This document shows positions 21,171 through 30,660 of a stretch of DNA of 64,000 nucleotides, piece by piece. Numbering within the stretch: position 1 is the stretch's first letter; each line of letters opens with the position of its first letter. A model generated the notes under the pieces. That model was not told the origin of the DNA, did not search any database, and was given only the letters and a program-made list of their open reading frames with translations. Source of the stretch: Mustela lutreola (taxonomy: Eukaryota; Chordata; Mammalia; Carnivora; Mustelidae). A program made the translations under genes and the position numbers. The stretch covers positions 11,989,001 to 12,053,000 of the forward strand of contig NC_081291.1 in NCBI RefSeq assembly GCF_030435805.1, read 5' to 3'.

Positions 21171-21639
21171 AATATTGATAAAGACAATACATATTAGCTT
21201 CCTAAGTGACATGGAGAAGGAAAGTGAAAGTATCTGTTGAGATTAGCTCACTTATTATTTGCTTCAACAGCCACCAGCCTTGTCTCAAAAGGACCTTGTG
21301 GCCACCTCTTGTGCTCATGACTTTGGGGATCTTTGTCATAATCAGGCCTCCCATGTGCACCTCCCCCACCTCCCATGCATTGGATCATAAGAGACAATGA
21401 CATCTGGCTCCCAGGTATTGTGATTCAGGTTGGCGCTGAACCCTGCAATCTGCCTTTTTAACAGGCTCTCCAGGTGGCCATGAGCAGGAAGTACACAGTC
21501 CTCTTGTCTGAGGACACAAGCCCTGGACAAGCTGCAGAGTCCATGTGTTTCCTGTGATGTCCATCACCTGACTTCAAATCCAATCTAATTCTACAGGCAT
21601 AATCAGAAACAAGCAGATAGGATGGGCTGGCAAGCATGG
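21171..21639. other. intergenic; faint MER5-like piece
   Basis: Positions 21,405-21,475 (CTCCCAGGTATTGTGATTC ... TTTTTAACAGGCTCTCCAGG) look like a MER5-type relic. Otherwise nothing recognised. Confidence 0.35.
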
Positions 21640-22085
21640 AAAGTTAGTGCTGGAAGGTGAATTGTGTCCTCCAAAAAAGATGTGTCAAAGTCTAACCCCC
21701 CAGGACCTGAGAATGTGACCTTACCTGGAAATAGGGTCTTTACAGAGGTAATCAATTTAAAATGAGGTCGTTAGGATGGGTCCTGATGCAGTATGATTGC
21801 CAACCTTATCTAAAGGGAGAATTTGGACACAGAAGCACACACAGGGAGAAGACCATGTGGAGATGGAGGCAGAGATGATGGTGATGGTTCTACAAGCCAA
21901 GGAATGCCAGAGAGTGCCAGCAAACCACCAGAAGCCAGGACCGAAGCGTGGAGCAGATCCTCCCTCACAGTTCCCAGAAGGAACCAACCCTGCTAATACC
22001 TGATCTCTGACTTCTGGTCCCCAGAACCATTGGACAATAAATCTCTCATCCTGTTTGTAGTCTTTTGTTATGGCAGTCCTATCAA
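21640..22085 (+). mobile_element. solo LTR fossil, ERVL-MaLR (MLT1/MST type)
   Basis: The order GGTGAATTGTGTCCTCC, GGAAATAGGGTCTTTACAG, AATGAGGTCGTTAGGATGGG, GGACACAGAAGCACACAC, GAAGACCATGTGGAG, CAATAAATCTCTCATCC and TTTTGTTATGGCAGTCC is that of an old mammalian MaLR LTR. Only the LTR is seen. It is old and diverged. Confidence 0.7.
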
Positions 22086-22249
22086 ATGAGTACAGTGAGT
22101 TTAGGAAGACCAGGCATCATGCAAAGACCACACCCCGATTCATCCCCTCAAGCCCATGACTCACTGCGTGTCTGGTTAAAAGTCTGGGTTACATCTGCAG
22201 GAAAAGATGAAGGATTTAAGTTGTATGGATTCATTTTCTGGGTCTCAAT

Positions 22250-22435
22250 GTGATGACAATAATGAGATTTACTGAATGCTGGGTACAGTGCTAGCCCTTT
22301 GGAAACAACAACCCTACAAGGTAGGTGATAAAAGTTCTTAGTTTACAGGTAAGGAAGCTGAGGTTTGCAAAATGAAGCTGCCAAAGTTCAAACACAGGAC
22401 CCATCCCAAAGGCCCAGATCTTAACATTACATGAT
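22250..22435 (+). repeat. MIR element
   Basis: ACTGAATGCTGGGTACAGTG, ACAACCCTACAAGGTAGGTG and GTTTACAGGTAAGGAAGCTG ... TTCAAACACAGGACCC follow the MIR order. Confidence 0.7.
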
Positions 22436-22454
22436 ACTGTCTAGAAGTTGGCAC

Positions 22455-22790
22455 CTAGAGCAAGGATGTGTAAACTATGACCCTTGGGCGAAATCCAACC
22501 ACAGCCTTTTTTGTATGGTCTGTGAGCTGAGGATGTTTTTTATATTTTTAAATAGTTGGGGGGAAAGAAAGACTATTCTATGACAGATTAAAATTATATA
22601 AAATTCTAATTGTAGTGCTCACAAAGTTTTATGGGAACACACCTATGCCCATTAATTTATGTATCACCTACGACTGCTTTCAAACTACAGGGCAGAGTTG
22701 AATAATCTTGACAGAGACTCTAGGGTGCACAAAGCCTAAAATATTTACTGTCTGGCTATCTGCAGAAGGAGTTTATTGACCCCTTTTCGA
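22455..22790 (+). mobile_element. old DNA-transposon-like repeat (same family as 1,310)
   Basis: GTGTAAACTATGACCCTTGGG, AAAGTTTTATGGGAACACAC, GACTGCTTTCAAACTACAGG, CACAAAGCCTAAAATATTTAC and GAAGGAGTTTATTGACCCC are the ordered parts of a common mammalian repeat, more complete here than at 1,310-1,545. Confidence 0.6.
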
Positions 22791-22799
22791 TAGAAAAAG

Positions 22800-22955
22800 T
22801 AGCAACTGATACTCAAGTAGATCCATGAACCAGAAGCATCAGCATCATAGGGATTTTGCTAGAAATGAAGACTCAGATACCATCCCAAACCCCTGAATCA
22901 TAATTTTAACAGCAACCCATAGGGCTTATATGAGCCTTAAAGTTTGGGGATCACA
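22800..22955 (+). mobile_element. MER5-like hAT relic
   Basis: GAACCAGAAGCATCAGCATCA, TTGCTAGAAATGAAGACTC and TGAATCATAATTTTAACAG match the MER5A-type arrangement. Confidence 0.5.
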
Positions 22956-22959
22956 GAGA

Positions 22960-23198
22960 TAGGGCGAGGATGGAAAGGAGGGTTATAGAGATGTGGGATC
23001 CAAATAGGCCTTCAGTTCAGAGATACAGGAGAACCGGATCTGGGGCATTTTTCCACGGACGTTTTCCAGTTCCCTGGTATAGACGTGGTTCTGGAGAGGA
23101 AAGTCCAAGAACGACACCAAACGCTTTGGAAGAATTGCAGCTGCAACTTGAGGATATGGCCACCAGGTGGCGACAGTGCTGTTTCACAACTTGGATTT
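22960..23198 (+). other. unassigned unique segment with CTCF-like core
   Basis: A 76-codon open frame (22,970-23,200) has no family I recognise. Near its end, GCCACCAGGTGGCGACAG (23,159-23,176) resembles the CTCF core motif. The L1 at 23,213 begins just after it. Confidence 0.35.
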
Positions 23199-23212
23199 AA
23201 AGCGGCTCTTTT

Positions 23213-23483
23213 ATAAGGAATAACACAGAGGACATTGGATGAAGGAGAGAAGTGAGTAGTCGGTGGAAATCGGAGGGAGAGAAGAACCATGAGAGACTGT
23301 GGACTCTGAGAAGCAAACTGAGGGTTTTGGAAGGGAGGGGGGTGAGGGGATGGGTGGCCCTGGTGGTGGGTACTAAGGAGGGCAGGTATCGCACGGAGCA
23401 CTGGATGTGGTGCATAAACAATGAATCTTGGAACACTGAAAAAATAAAATTAAATTTTAAAAATTTTTAATTAAAAAATAAAT
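23213..23483 (+). mobile_element. 5'-truncated L1, 3' end
   Basis: Standard L1 terminus from AAGGAATAACACAGAGGAC to CAATGAATCTTGGAACAC plus an A-rich tail. Flanks AAAGCGGCTCTTTT / AAAGCTGTTCTTTT (23,199 and 23,484) are a diverged duplication. Confidence 0.85.
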
Positions 23484-23499
23484 AAAGCTGTTCTTTTTC

Positions 23500-24119
23500 A
23501 GAAGCATTTATCCTGGCTGTAAACTGCCCCAGTTCCCCTACTCAGGTGTATCATCCCCTGGGAGGGACAGCATGTGCAAAGTTCCCGTGGTGGGACAGAG
23601 CCTGGGTTGTTCAGCGAAATCACATGCGGAGAGGAGTGTCTCCAGGCCACGGCGAGGGGAGTGGGGTGTGTGGGAGGCTGTGGAGGACAGTGGTGGTCAG
23701 TCACCATGGGCCTTGGTCCACAGGGCAGAGGGGGACAATGACATTAAGCAGGGATGGAGGGAGGGCCCAGGTTTCAGAATTAATCCGCTGATGAGTCATC
23801 CCATGGCTTGGGGGTCAGAAACCTTCTATAAACGGCCAGATAGTAATTATCAGCATTAGAGATCATACAGCTTGTTATAATGACTCATCTCTGCTGTTCC
23901 AATATGGAAGTCACCATAAACAATACATCAAAGAGTAGAAACTGAAACTTGAATTTCATATCATTTTACATGTCATGAAAGTCTTTTTTTTTTTTTTACT
24001 CTTGCAAAAAAAAAATGGGTTGACATCATCAAAATGATTCAGAAAGATTCTCAGTGTCTATCTACCTTCCGTGTACTTCTCTCCCTGAAAATTGTAGTGA
24101 CAAAATAGAGCATGTGCCT

Positions 24120-24154
<35 letters not shown>

Positions 24155-24580
24155 AAGTAAAATATATTGCAAAAATGGATCTGGCTCTTTGGGTTTTAGT
24201 GACTGGCCTATGTTCACTCCTTTTCTCTCCTCACCCCAGAAATCCTCCCACATGGGTTCCCAAATATCTCAACTACCAAAATATTTCAACTGTCACCCAT
24301 AAATAGGAAATCAGGAGGAAGTTTCCACCTTCTGTATCTGCTGGCTGGGCTCCAGGATCGCAGGGGAAAAACTACTTAATCTGAGAGTCAGAAAATTCTG
24401 TCTTGAATCTGCCATCCAGTGTGAGCTTTCTAACATTATGTATTACTGGACACATTAATCCTATGGTTACCACTAAGGCTCCCTTCATGGACACTAGGTT
24501 TGAAGTTTTAATTATCAAAGTTATCAAAAGTAGCTCACGAAATGTTTTCTTTTGATTTGTTTCCAACCATTTTAAAATTT
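23500..24580. other. intergenic, nothing recognised
   Basis: Contains T runs at about 23,985 and 24,121-24,149 without an attached SINE or L1 body. No gene seen. Confidence 0.4.
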
Positions 24581-24779
24581 TTTTTTAAGAAGGTCATAGT
24601 TCAAGAGCCAGATTTGGCCCACAGGCTCTATTTTGCAAATCCTGGTCCACATGGATGGAAGTGACAAGAAACAGAGAGACCAACAGGGAACAAACAGTGA
24701 GAGGTTAAATGGGCTGAATCCTAGGACCAGAAAATGAAGGGATGGATGGAGCCACAGGACATTTGCATAGCTAATGTCT

Positions 24780-25095
24780 CCTCAGCTTTGAGATTTCAAG
24801 GCAAATCCCACTTCCTCAAGGAAGCCTCTCACCCACTCCCTACCCCAGCTATATCAGGTGCCCAAATACATTCACTAGTCCTCATTTTTCTCATCACATT
24901 AGTGATTTTATATTCATTCGTGTGATTCTCTGGTGAATGTCTATTTCACCCACTTAACTATGAGCTGAGAGCTGAGAAATCATGTTTTCTGGCTTTATCT
25001 TCCCCAAACCCAGACAGCAGCCACTCAAAATATAGTTGTTGACTGAGCAAATGAATGAATGAACAAATGAATGGATGAACAAAGGAATGGATGGG
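24780..25095 (+). mobile_element. L2 fragment
   Basis: CTTCCTCAAGGAAGCCTCTC, GAGAAATCATGTTTTCTGGC and a terminal GAATGAATGAACAAATGAATG match the 3' part of L2, with the usual TGAATGAATG end. A small hAT-like relic lies just before it at about 24,590-24,650. Confidence 0.6.
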
Positions 25096-25099
25096 GAGG

Positions 25100-25910
25100 C
25101 AATGCAATGACAAGATTCTAGGAGGTAGGCTGGGTTGGAACAGAGACATCTAACAGTCAAGGTTAAGTTGCTGTGGTATGCAATGTAAACTCTCCCTCCA
25201 CTCCCCCAACCTCACTAAAATCTGTCACACAACCGGGAACCCTGGCAAAATCAAGGCAAGAAGCCCATGCACCCCATCCTAGAAACGAGGAAGAGCAAGC
25301 TCACCATGAAGCTATTTAATTCAGCAATAACAGGAGTCCATGAGTAAACAAACATCTAGTAATTCTCCAACATCTCAAGCAAGGGTGTTGGAAGGGGCTT
25401 GAGCCCATCTATCTGAGTCTGAAGGAGCAGAATGACCCTGGTCAATATTAGAGCACAATAACACTTTTTCTCCATACATGGGATTCTGTTGGGTAATTCA
25501 AAGCAATTTTGGAGACTCAAAGAAGTAAAGTAACTGTCCCAATGTCATATGCTAGATAAGGGCAGAGGAAGTATTCCAATGCAGTGTAGTGTGACCCAAA
25601 CACCTGACCCTTCCTTCCAGCATGCCGAGTGACCTCCCAGGTGAGTGACTTGCCCAAGGTCATGCTGCAGCCCCATGTGGGACTCTGGGAGGCAAAAGGT
25701 GGATCAGCTGGTAGGAAAGAGAGGCACTTCCAGCAAGGCATGAGGAAGGATACAGTAAGGCTTCAGCCTGAGGTCCTGGAGGGAAAGCTGCTACTCCCAA
25801 ATAGACACTTGCCAGGGATTTGGGGAGTCATTCCTATCTCCTTGAACCTGTGTAGGAAGAGGTCTCCAAGGCCACCCTCAGGTTCAACAATTCACTAGGA
25901 GTCAAGAGAA
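25100..25910. other. intergenic, mostly unassigned
   Basis: Positions 25,505-25,600 are MIR-like (GAAGTAAAGTAACTGTCCCA). The 89-codon frame at 25,629-25,898 shows no family features. Confidence 0.35.
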
Positions 25911-25914
25911 CTCA

Positions 25915-26750
25915 GCAAAATTGTTATATGCACAGTTTATTACAGGGAAAGGATAGAGATTAAAAACCAACAAGGGTAAAAAGCACAAGGGCCAGGGTCC
26001 AGAAGGGACGAGCCACCAGGGGGCCAGTTGTCCCCTCCCAGTGGATGCATGTGGACAGCATGTAATTCTCCCAGCAGTGACATTCAACCACAAACATGGT
26101 ATACTGCCAGCCAGGGGAGCTCCTTGAGTCCCGTGGTCCAGAGTTTTCATCGGTATTAGTTTCCTACTCCTGCCATAATAAAACACCACAGACGGGGTGG
26201 TTTAAACAGGAGAAATTTACTTCTCAGTTCTAGAGGCCAGAAGTCCGAGATCAAGGCATCAGCAGGCTTGGTTCTTTCTCGGGCCTCTCTCCGTTGCTGG
26301 TAGACGGCCATCTTCCATGCCCTCGTATGACCTCTCCTCCATGCACATATCCTGTGTCCAGATAGCCTCTTATGAAGAGAAGTCATATCAGATTGGGGTC
26401 CACCCTAAAGACTTCACTGGATTTAATCATGGTTTAAAGGCCATTCTGAGGAACTTGGTTGGGGGGAGGGATGGAGCAGTTAGGGCTTCAACATATGAAT
26501 TTGGTGCAGACACAATTCTGTCCATAACAGCCACACAGACATGGCCAACTGCCCATGTGGCTGACCTTGGTTACTCAGTGTCTGGCTCCTACACGTTAAC
26601 CTGACACAGCGTGGCCGAAGGCCCTCACTATAAATCGCATTGTTAGCCTGGCCTCCAGGTATACAAAGAGATTCTTATCAAGTAGGATACTGTAAAGGTT
26701 TAGGGGCTTCCTCCCAAGAGCCAGTCAAGGGCCAGACGTTTCTGTGGAAG
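25915..26750 (-). mobile_element. old LTR-like fossil, interrupted
   Basis: Positions 25,915-26,150 (TTTATTACAGGGAAAGGATAG ... AATTCTCCCAGCAGTGAC) and 26,560-26,750 (CACTATAAATCGCATTGTTAG ...) look like two halves of one older LTR, separated by the MaLR LTR at 26,153-26,552. The family is not assigned. Confidence 0.4.
26153..26552 (-). mobile_element. solo LTR fossil, ERVL-MaLR (MST/MLT1 type)
   Basis: GGTATTAGTTTCCTACTCCTG, AATAAAACACCACAGACGGGG, GAGGCCAGAAGTCCGAGATC, GAGGCCTCTCTC-like text and a terminal CAACATATGAATTTGGTG are a MaLR LTR read backwards. It appears to sit inside an older LTR. Confidence 0.7.
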
Positions 26751-28529
26751 TCAAACCCAGAGACCTCGGAGAGAGGAGGAAGTAGCTAAGAAATGACATG
26801 GGGTCTCTGCCTGGTCCTTCCCACCCTGGGCTATTTGCCCCAGCCCATGGGTTGGTCACCCCTCTCCACACTGCCTCCCCTTTCTCTGGGACAACTAGAG
26901 GTCCTGCAAGCTGGACACCATGGCAGCTCTTGGCATGGCTCCTGGTGGCCAGTTGCTGAAGGTGTCCTGGGCGTGTGCAGGGGCCTGGCCAGCAGGAGAG
27001 TCCAGCTGACCTGCAGCTGAGGGAAGGAGGGCACCGCAAGGGCACTAGGGGCTCTGCTGCCCCTGGGCTTCAGCTCCACGGGTGGCCTGCTGGGCTTTGC
27101 CAAGGGTCACTGGGAGGCTCTGGCCCAGAAAAGCTGCCCCAATAAATGCCTGCCAAGTGACGCCATATCTCACCTCAGGAAGCTGCCTCATGGTAATTTG
27201 GCCACCTCTCCCCCTCTAGCTGCTCAATGCTACCCTGGTGGACATCTCTGAGCAAACACCTCTTCCCTGGATTCTCTAAGGATGGACTCCCAGCCAGACA
27301 AGTGCCTCTTCACCCTGGAAGGTACCTGACACAGTGAGCCTCAGGCACAGGGACAACAGGAAGTGACAAAAGTGGGTGGGGGAAAGCTGGGAGACTGCTC
27401 CCCATGATCATCTTCATCTTGCATTCCCAGGAACTAAGGATTCCAGGGAGAAGGCAGACAGGCTTAGCCCACAGATACATGCCCCGCCTCCATTATTCCC
27501 ACTCCCACAATCTTGGTAACAGGGGGAGATTTCTTTCTTTTGTGTGGATAAGGAAACTGAGGCCTAGAAAGAAGGTCTGCATTTGGGGTCCTCTAGAAGC
27601 TGACCCTGAGACAAGGATTCAAGTGCAGAGAGTTTATTTGGGAAGGGATCCAGGAAATGCTGGAAGGCAGAGGGAGGTGGGGGGGAGGTGGTGCAGAAGT
27701 GAGAAACAGAAGGGAAGGAAGTCAGTAAAAAGTGTACTGACATTCGAGTTTCCAGTGTGGGGAGCTGGAGCTCGGTCCCATGGGGACCTGTAGGGTCGAT
27801 GTGGGACATGAACCTTCAGTCATCCCACATGAGGGGTGAGGTAGCTAGGATATATATCCACACACTGTCTGCCACAGAGGTGCAGAGCTCTGCTCAAACC
27901 TCACCAGCACCCTCCACCTGCACTTCTTCTTTCAACAAATCCCCATTCTTCTGGGGGCTGGATTTATCCATCAGGCACCATAAGTACAGCACATCATGTC
28001 TGCAGCCAGTGAGAACATTGGGGGGAAAGAGAATACACACAAACACTCTTAAATCCCAACAGCAACTACCAAGAGCCAGTCTACACAGAATGTGAAACTC
28101 AGTATTCATAACCATTTTATTAACACTTAACCAAAAATTTCTGGTTGCTGACAAAGAATCATAGCCAACTGTGAATTAAATGAGTTAAATAATGAGCCAA
28201 ATAAATGCAAAGGAAAAGCAGAGAAACAACATCAAAAGTGTTTACCAAGAATGAATAAGTAAATATGGATATGCTGTGTGAGTGTGTTTTATTCATTTGA
28301 TGTGTTATGGGTGGGACCAAAGGCTGCTCTCATCTCCATGCCAGCCTCCAGCTTCTCTGAAGTACTGGCATACCCTGAGGGGCCCCCCTCTCCTGTCCCC
28401 ACTTCCTGGGACTTGTGAACAGATGTTGTCTTGACCCTGACCTCTCCCCCGCTGTCAGTAGCTACCTCAAAGACTCCTGGGGTGCATCCCACCACTCTCC
28501 AGCATGTCTCCTGCCAAACACACATCCAA
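26751..28529. other. intergenic, mostly unassigned
   Basis: GC-richer stretch (26,780-27,120) with short open frames but no recognised gene. About 27,595-27,720 (GGATTCAAGTGCAGAGAG, TTTATTTGGGAAGGGATCC) may be an old LTR fragment. Nothing firm. Confidence 0.35.
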
Positions 28530-28765
28530 GAAAAATGAGTAGAACCTGAGAGACCCATGGAACACTGATAAGCCTACAAACATATGTATAATGGGAGTCC
28601 CAAAAGGAGAGAAGAGAAAGGGATAGAAAAAAAACAGTTGAAATAATGGCCCAAGAAAAACCTCCCAGAGTGGATGAAAGATATGAATCTGCACATCCAA
28701 CTAGCTCAACAAACTCCAAGTAGAATAAACAGAAAGATCCACTTTGAGACACAAAATTAGCAAAC
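28530..28765 (+). mobile_element. old L1 internal fragment
   Basis: GAACCTGAGAGACCCATGG, ATAATGGGAGTCCCAAAAGG, ATGAATCTGCACATCCAAC and CTCAACAAACTCCAAGTAG are an ordered part of an old L1 body. Confidence 0.65.
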
Positions 28766-28839
28766 ACACACTATGCAAGCTGCTTGGCCACCCACTCCTA
28801 GCCAGGCCTCTGGCACCTGGCACCTGATCGCCTACCTGA

Positions 28840-29210
28840 ACACTCAGCAGTGAACAAGACAGACATGCATATGGTAGAGTCCCCATTTCAACAAGGACAC
28901 AGATAAACTAGAACAAACACTGAAGCTATTCATTTCAATCTGTGACAGTGTTCAAAGAAATGAAACACAATGAGGTGATAATGAGTGGACAGGGGTGGGG
29001 ACTCAAGGAGGGCCTCCCAAGGGGGTGCTTTTGGAACTAAAGGATGAGAAAGAGGCAAATTCAGAAGAACCAGGGCTCTGGGACAGAGGAGACTGCATGT
29101 GCAAAGGGCCTGATACAGATACAGTTTGAAGTAAAGGAGGACCAGAGAAGAGGTCATGGTGAGCAATGGGGACAACAAAGGAGATGAGGCCAGAAGTCTT
29201 ACTGGAAATC
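28840..29210. mobile_element. L2-type relic
   Basis: GCAGTGAACAAGACAGACATG and, farther on, GGATGAGAAAGAGGCAAATTC ... TGCATGTGCAAAGGGCCTG are phrases common in L2-type mammalian repeats. Orientation of the two parts is uncertain. Confidence 0.45.
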
Positions 29211-29329
29211 TGCATTTTATTCTAGGTGGGGTGAGCAGTCATGGAAAGACTCTCCAGCAGGGGTGTGTCATAATCTGGCTTCGGTTTTTAAATCCACTCT
29301 GGAGAACGGAATGAAGGACTGAAGCAGGT

Positions 29330-29740
29330 TAAATTTTCCAAGATGACCACAATAGCTCCCATCCCACATTCTCTTCACAAGGTCACCTTGACATAAGGCC
29401 TACTGAGCAGGTGGGGTCTATGTCTTGAATCTGACGCCAGAAGTGACACAACATGACCCTCAAGGCTGGGTTAGGAAATGTAATGCAGGTTTGGTCTTGT
29501 TGACTTTGGAGTCCTGGAAACAACCCTCCTGACAAATGACCTGCTGGTAGGAAGCCCAGGCCAGAGGGAGAGGCCCACATAGTTGTCCTGGTCCACAGCC
29601 CATGAAGAGGTCCCAGCCCTCAGCTGGGATAGGTTGCAAGCCCTGTGAGTGAACATGCCTGCAGATGATTCCAGCTCCCCATTGCTGAGTTACCTCTAAA
29701 CCTCAAAGCCTTTCCAACCAAGGAGTAGAAACGATCAATG
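29330..29740 (+). mobile_element. old LTR fossil, probably MLT1 (MaLR)
   Basis: TTGAATCTGACGCCAGAAGTG, AGGGAGAGGCCCACATAG and CCTGCAGATGATTCCAGC follow an MLT1-type LTR order. Highly diverged. Confidence 0.45.
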
Positions 29741-30109
29741 TCAGCTCTGCCCTGCCCAAATCCCTTACCCGCAGCATCTGCGGCATCATAAAATGGCTTC
29801 TACACCACTAGTTTGGAGATGGTCTGTTAAACATCTGTAGTAACTGAAATTGGGGGATGGGAAAATTGGGAGGCACCCAAGTGGCGTCCAGAAGACTAAA
29901 GAAGAGGAGGTGTCATGGAACAAAGGGAGTGAGGCCACCGCTTGCACCAGGCTGGAGCAGTACATGGGGGTAAGAGGTGGAAATACGTGCAGGATGCGTC
30001 TTGAAAGTAAATCCAAAAGAAGGTGCTGTGTTCGATTACCAAAGGAGAGTGGGTAAGAGGGAAGACAGGGCTCAGGACCGTGCCACGCTATATACAGTTG
30101 GAGCCAGCA

Positions 30110-30660
30110 AGGCAGCCTAGAGCCCCCATCTCCTCCCCACCCGGCCCGGGCAACTACATATCCCATCATCGCTCGCTCGAGCCGCGGGAAGGGGAAAAAA
30201 AAAAAGTTTGGGCCAAGCATTCCCGGAATGCGCTTCCTGCTGGCGCGGAGAACTGGGGGTGGGGGTGGGGGGGGAAGGCGGGGAGGCCCGGGCGGGGCGG
30301 GGAGGCCGGGCGGGGCGGGGAGGGCGGGGGGCGGCGCGGCCGGAGCCCGGGGCGCGCACTCGGCCCGGCCCGGGCCCCAGCATGGCCGAGCCGCTGCTCA
30401 GGAAAACCTTCTCCCGCCTGCGAGGCCGGGAAAAACTTCCCCGGAAAAAGTCGGACGCGAAGGAGCGCGGTGAGCAGAGGAGGAGGCGGAGGAGGGGGCG
30501 CCGAACCCCGCCCCGCCCGGGAGATGGTCCGGGAGCCCCAAGGCGCGGACGACTAGGGGGTGGGGGGGAGCCCCGCGGAGCCCCCTGAGGCCCCGGGTGA
30601 GGGACCGAGAGCGGGCAGGGGTTCTGGTAGGAAGGGGCTGGGCAGGGGGGAGAGGGGGCG
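30110..30660 (+). promoter_or_regulatory. SYDE1 CpG-island promoter and 5' UTR
   Basis: Very GC-rich, with dense CpG from about 30,130 and repeated GGGGCGGGG / GGCGGGG boxes (30,285-30,340, SP/KLF type) directly before the start codon at 30,382. No TATA box. The transcription start probably lies in about 30,200-30,370. The island continues through exon 1 into intron 1. Confidence 0.75.

Noticed and set aside
22970-23200. 76-codon frame MERRVIEMWD...
   Set aside because: Looked briefly like a small gene, but no family match, no splice or promoter context, and it is bordered by repeats. Kept only as an unassigned segment.
24119-24150. long T run taken as a reverse SINE or L1 tail
   Set aside because: No SINE or L1 body on either side and no target duplication seen, so it is a simple T run.
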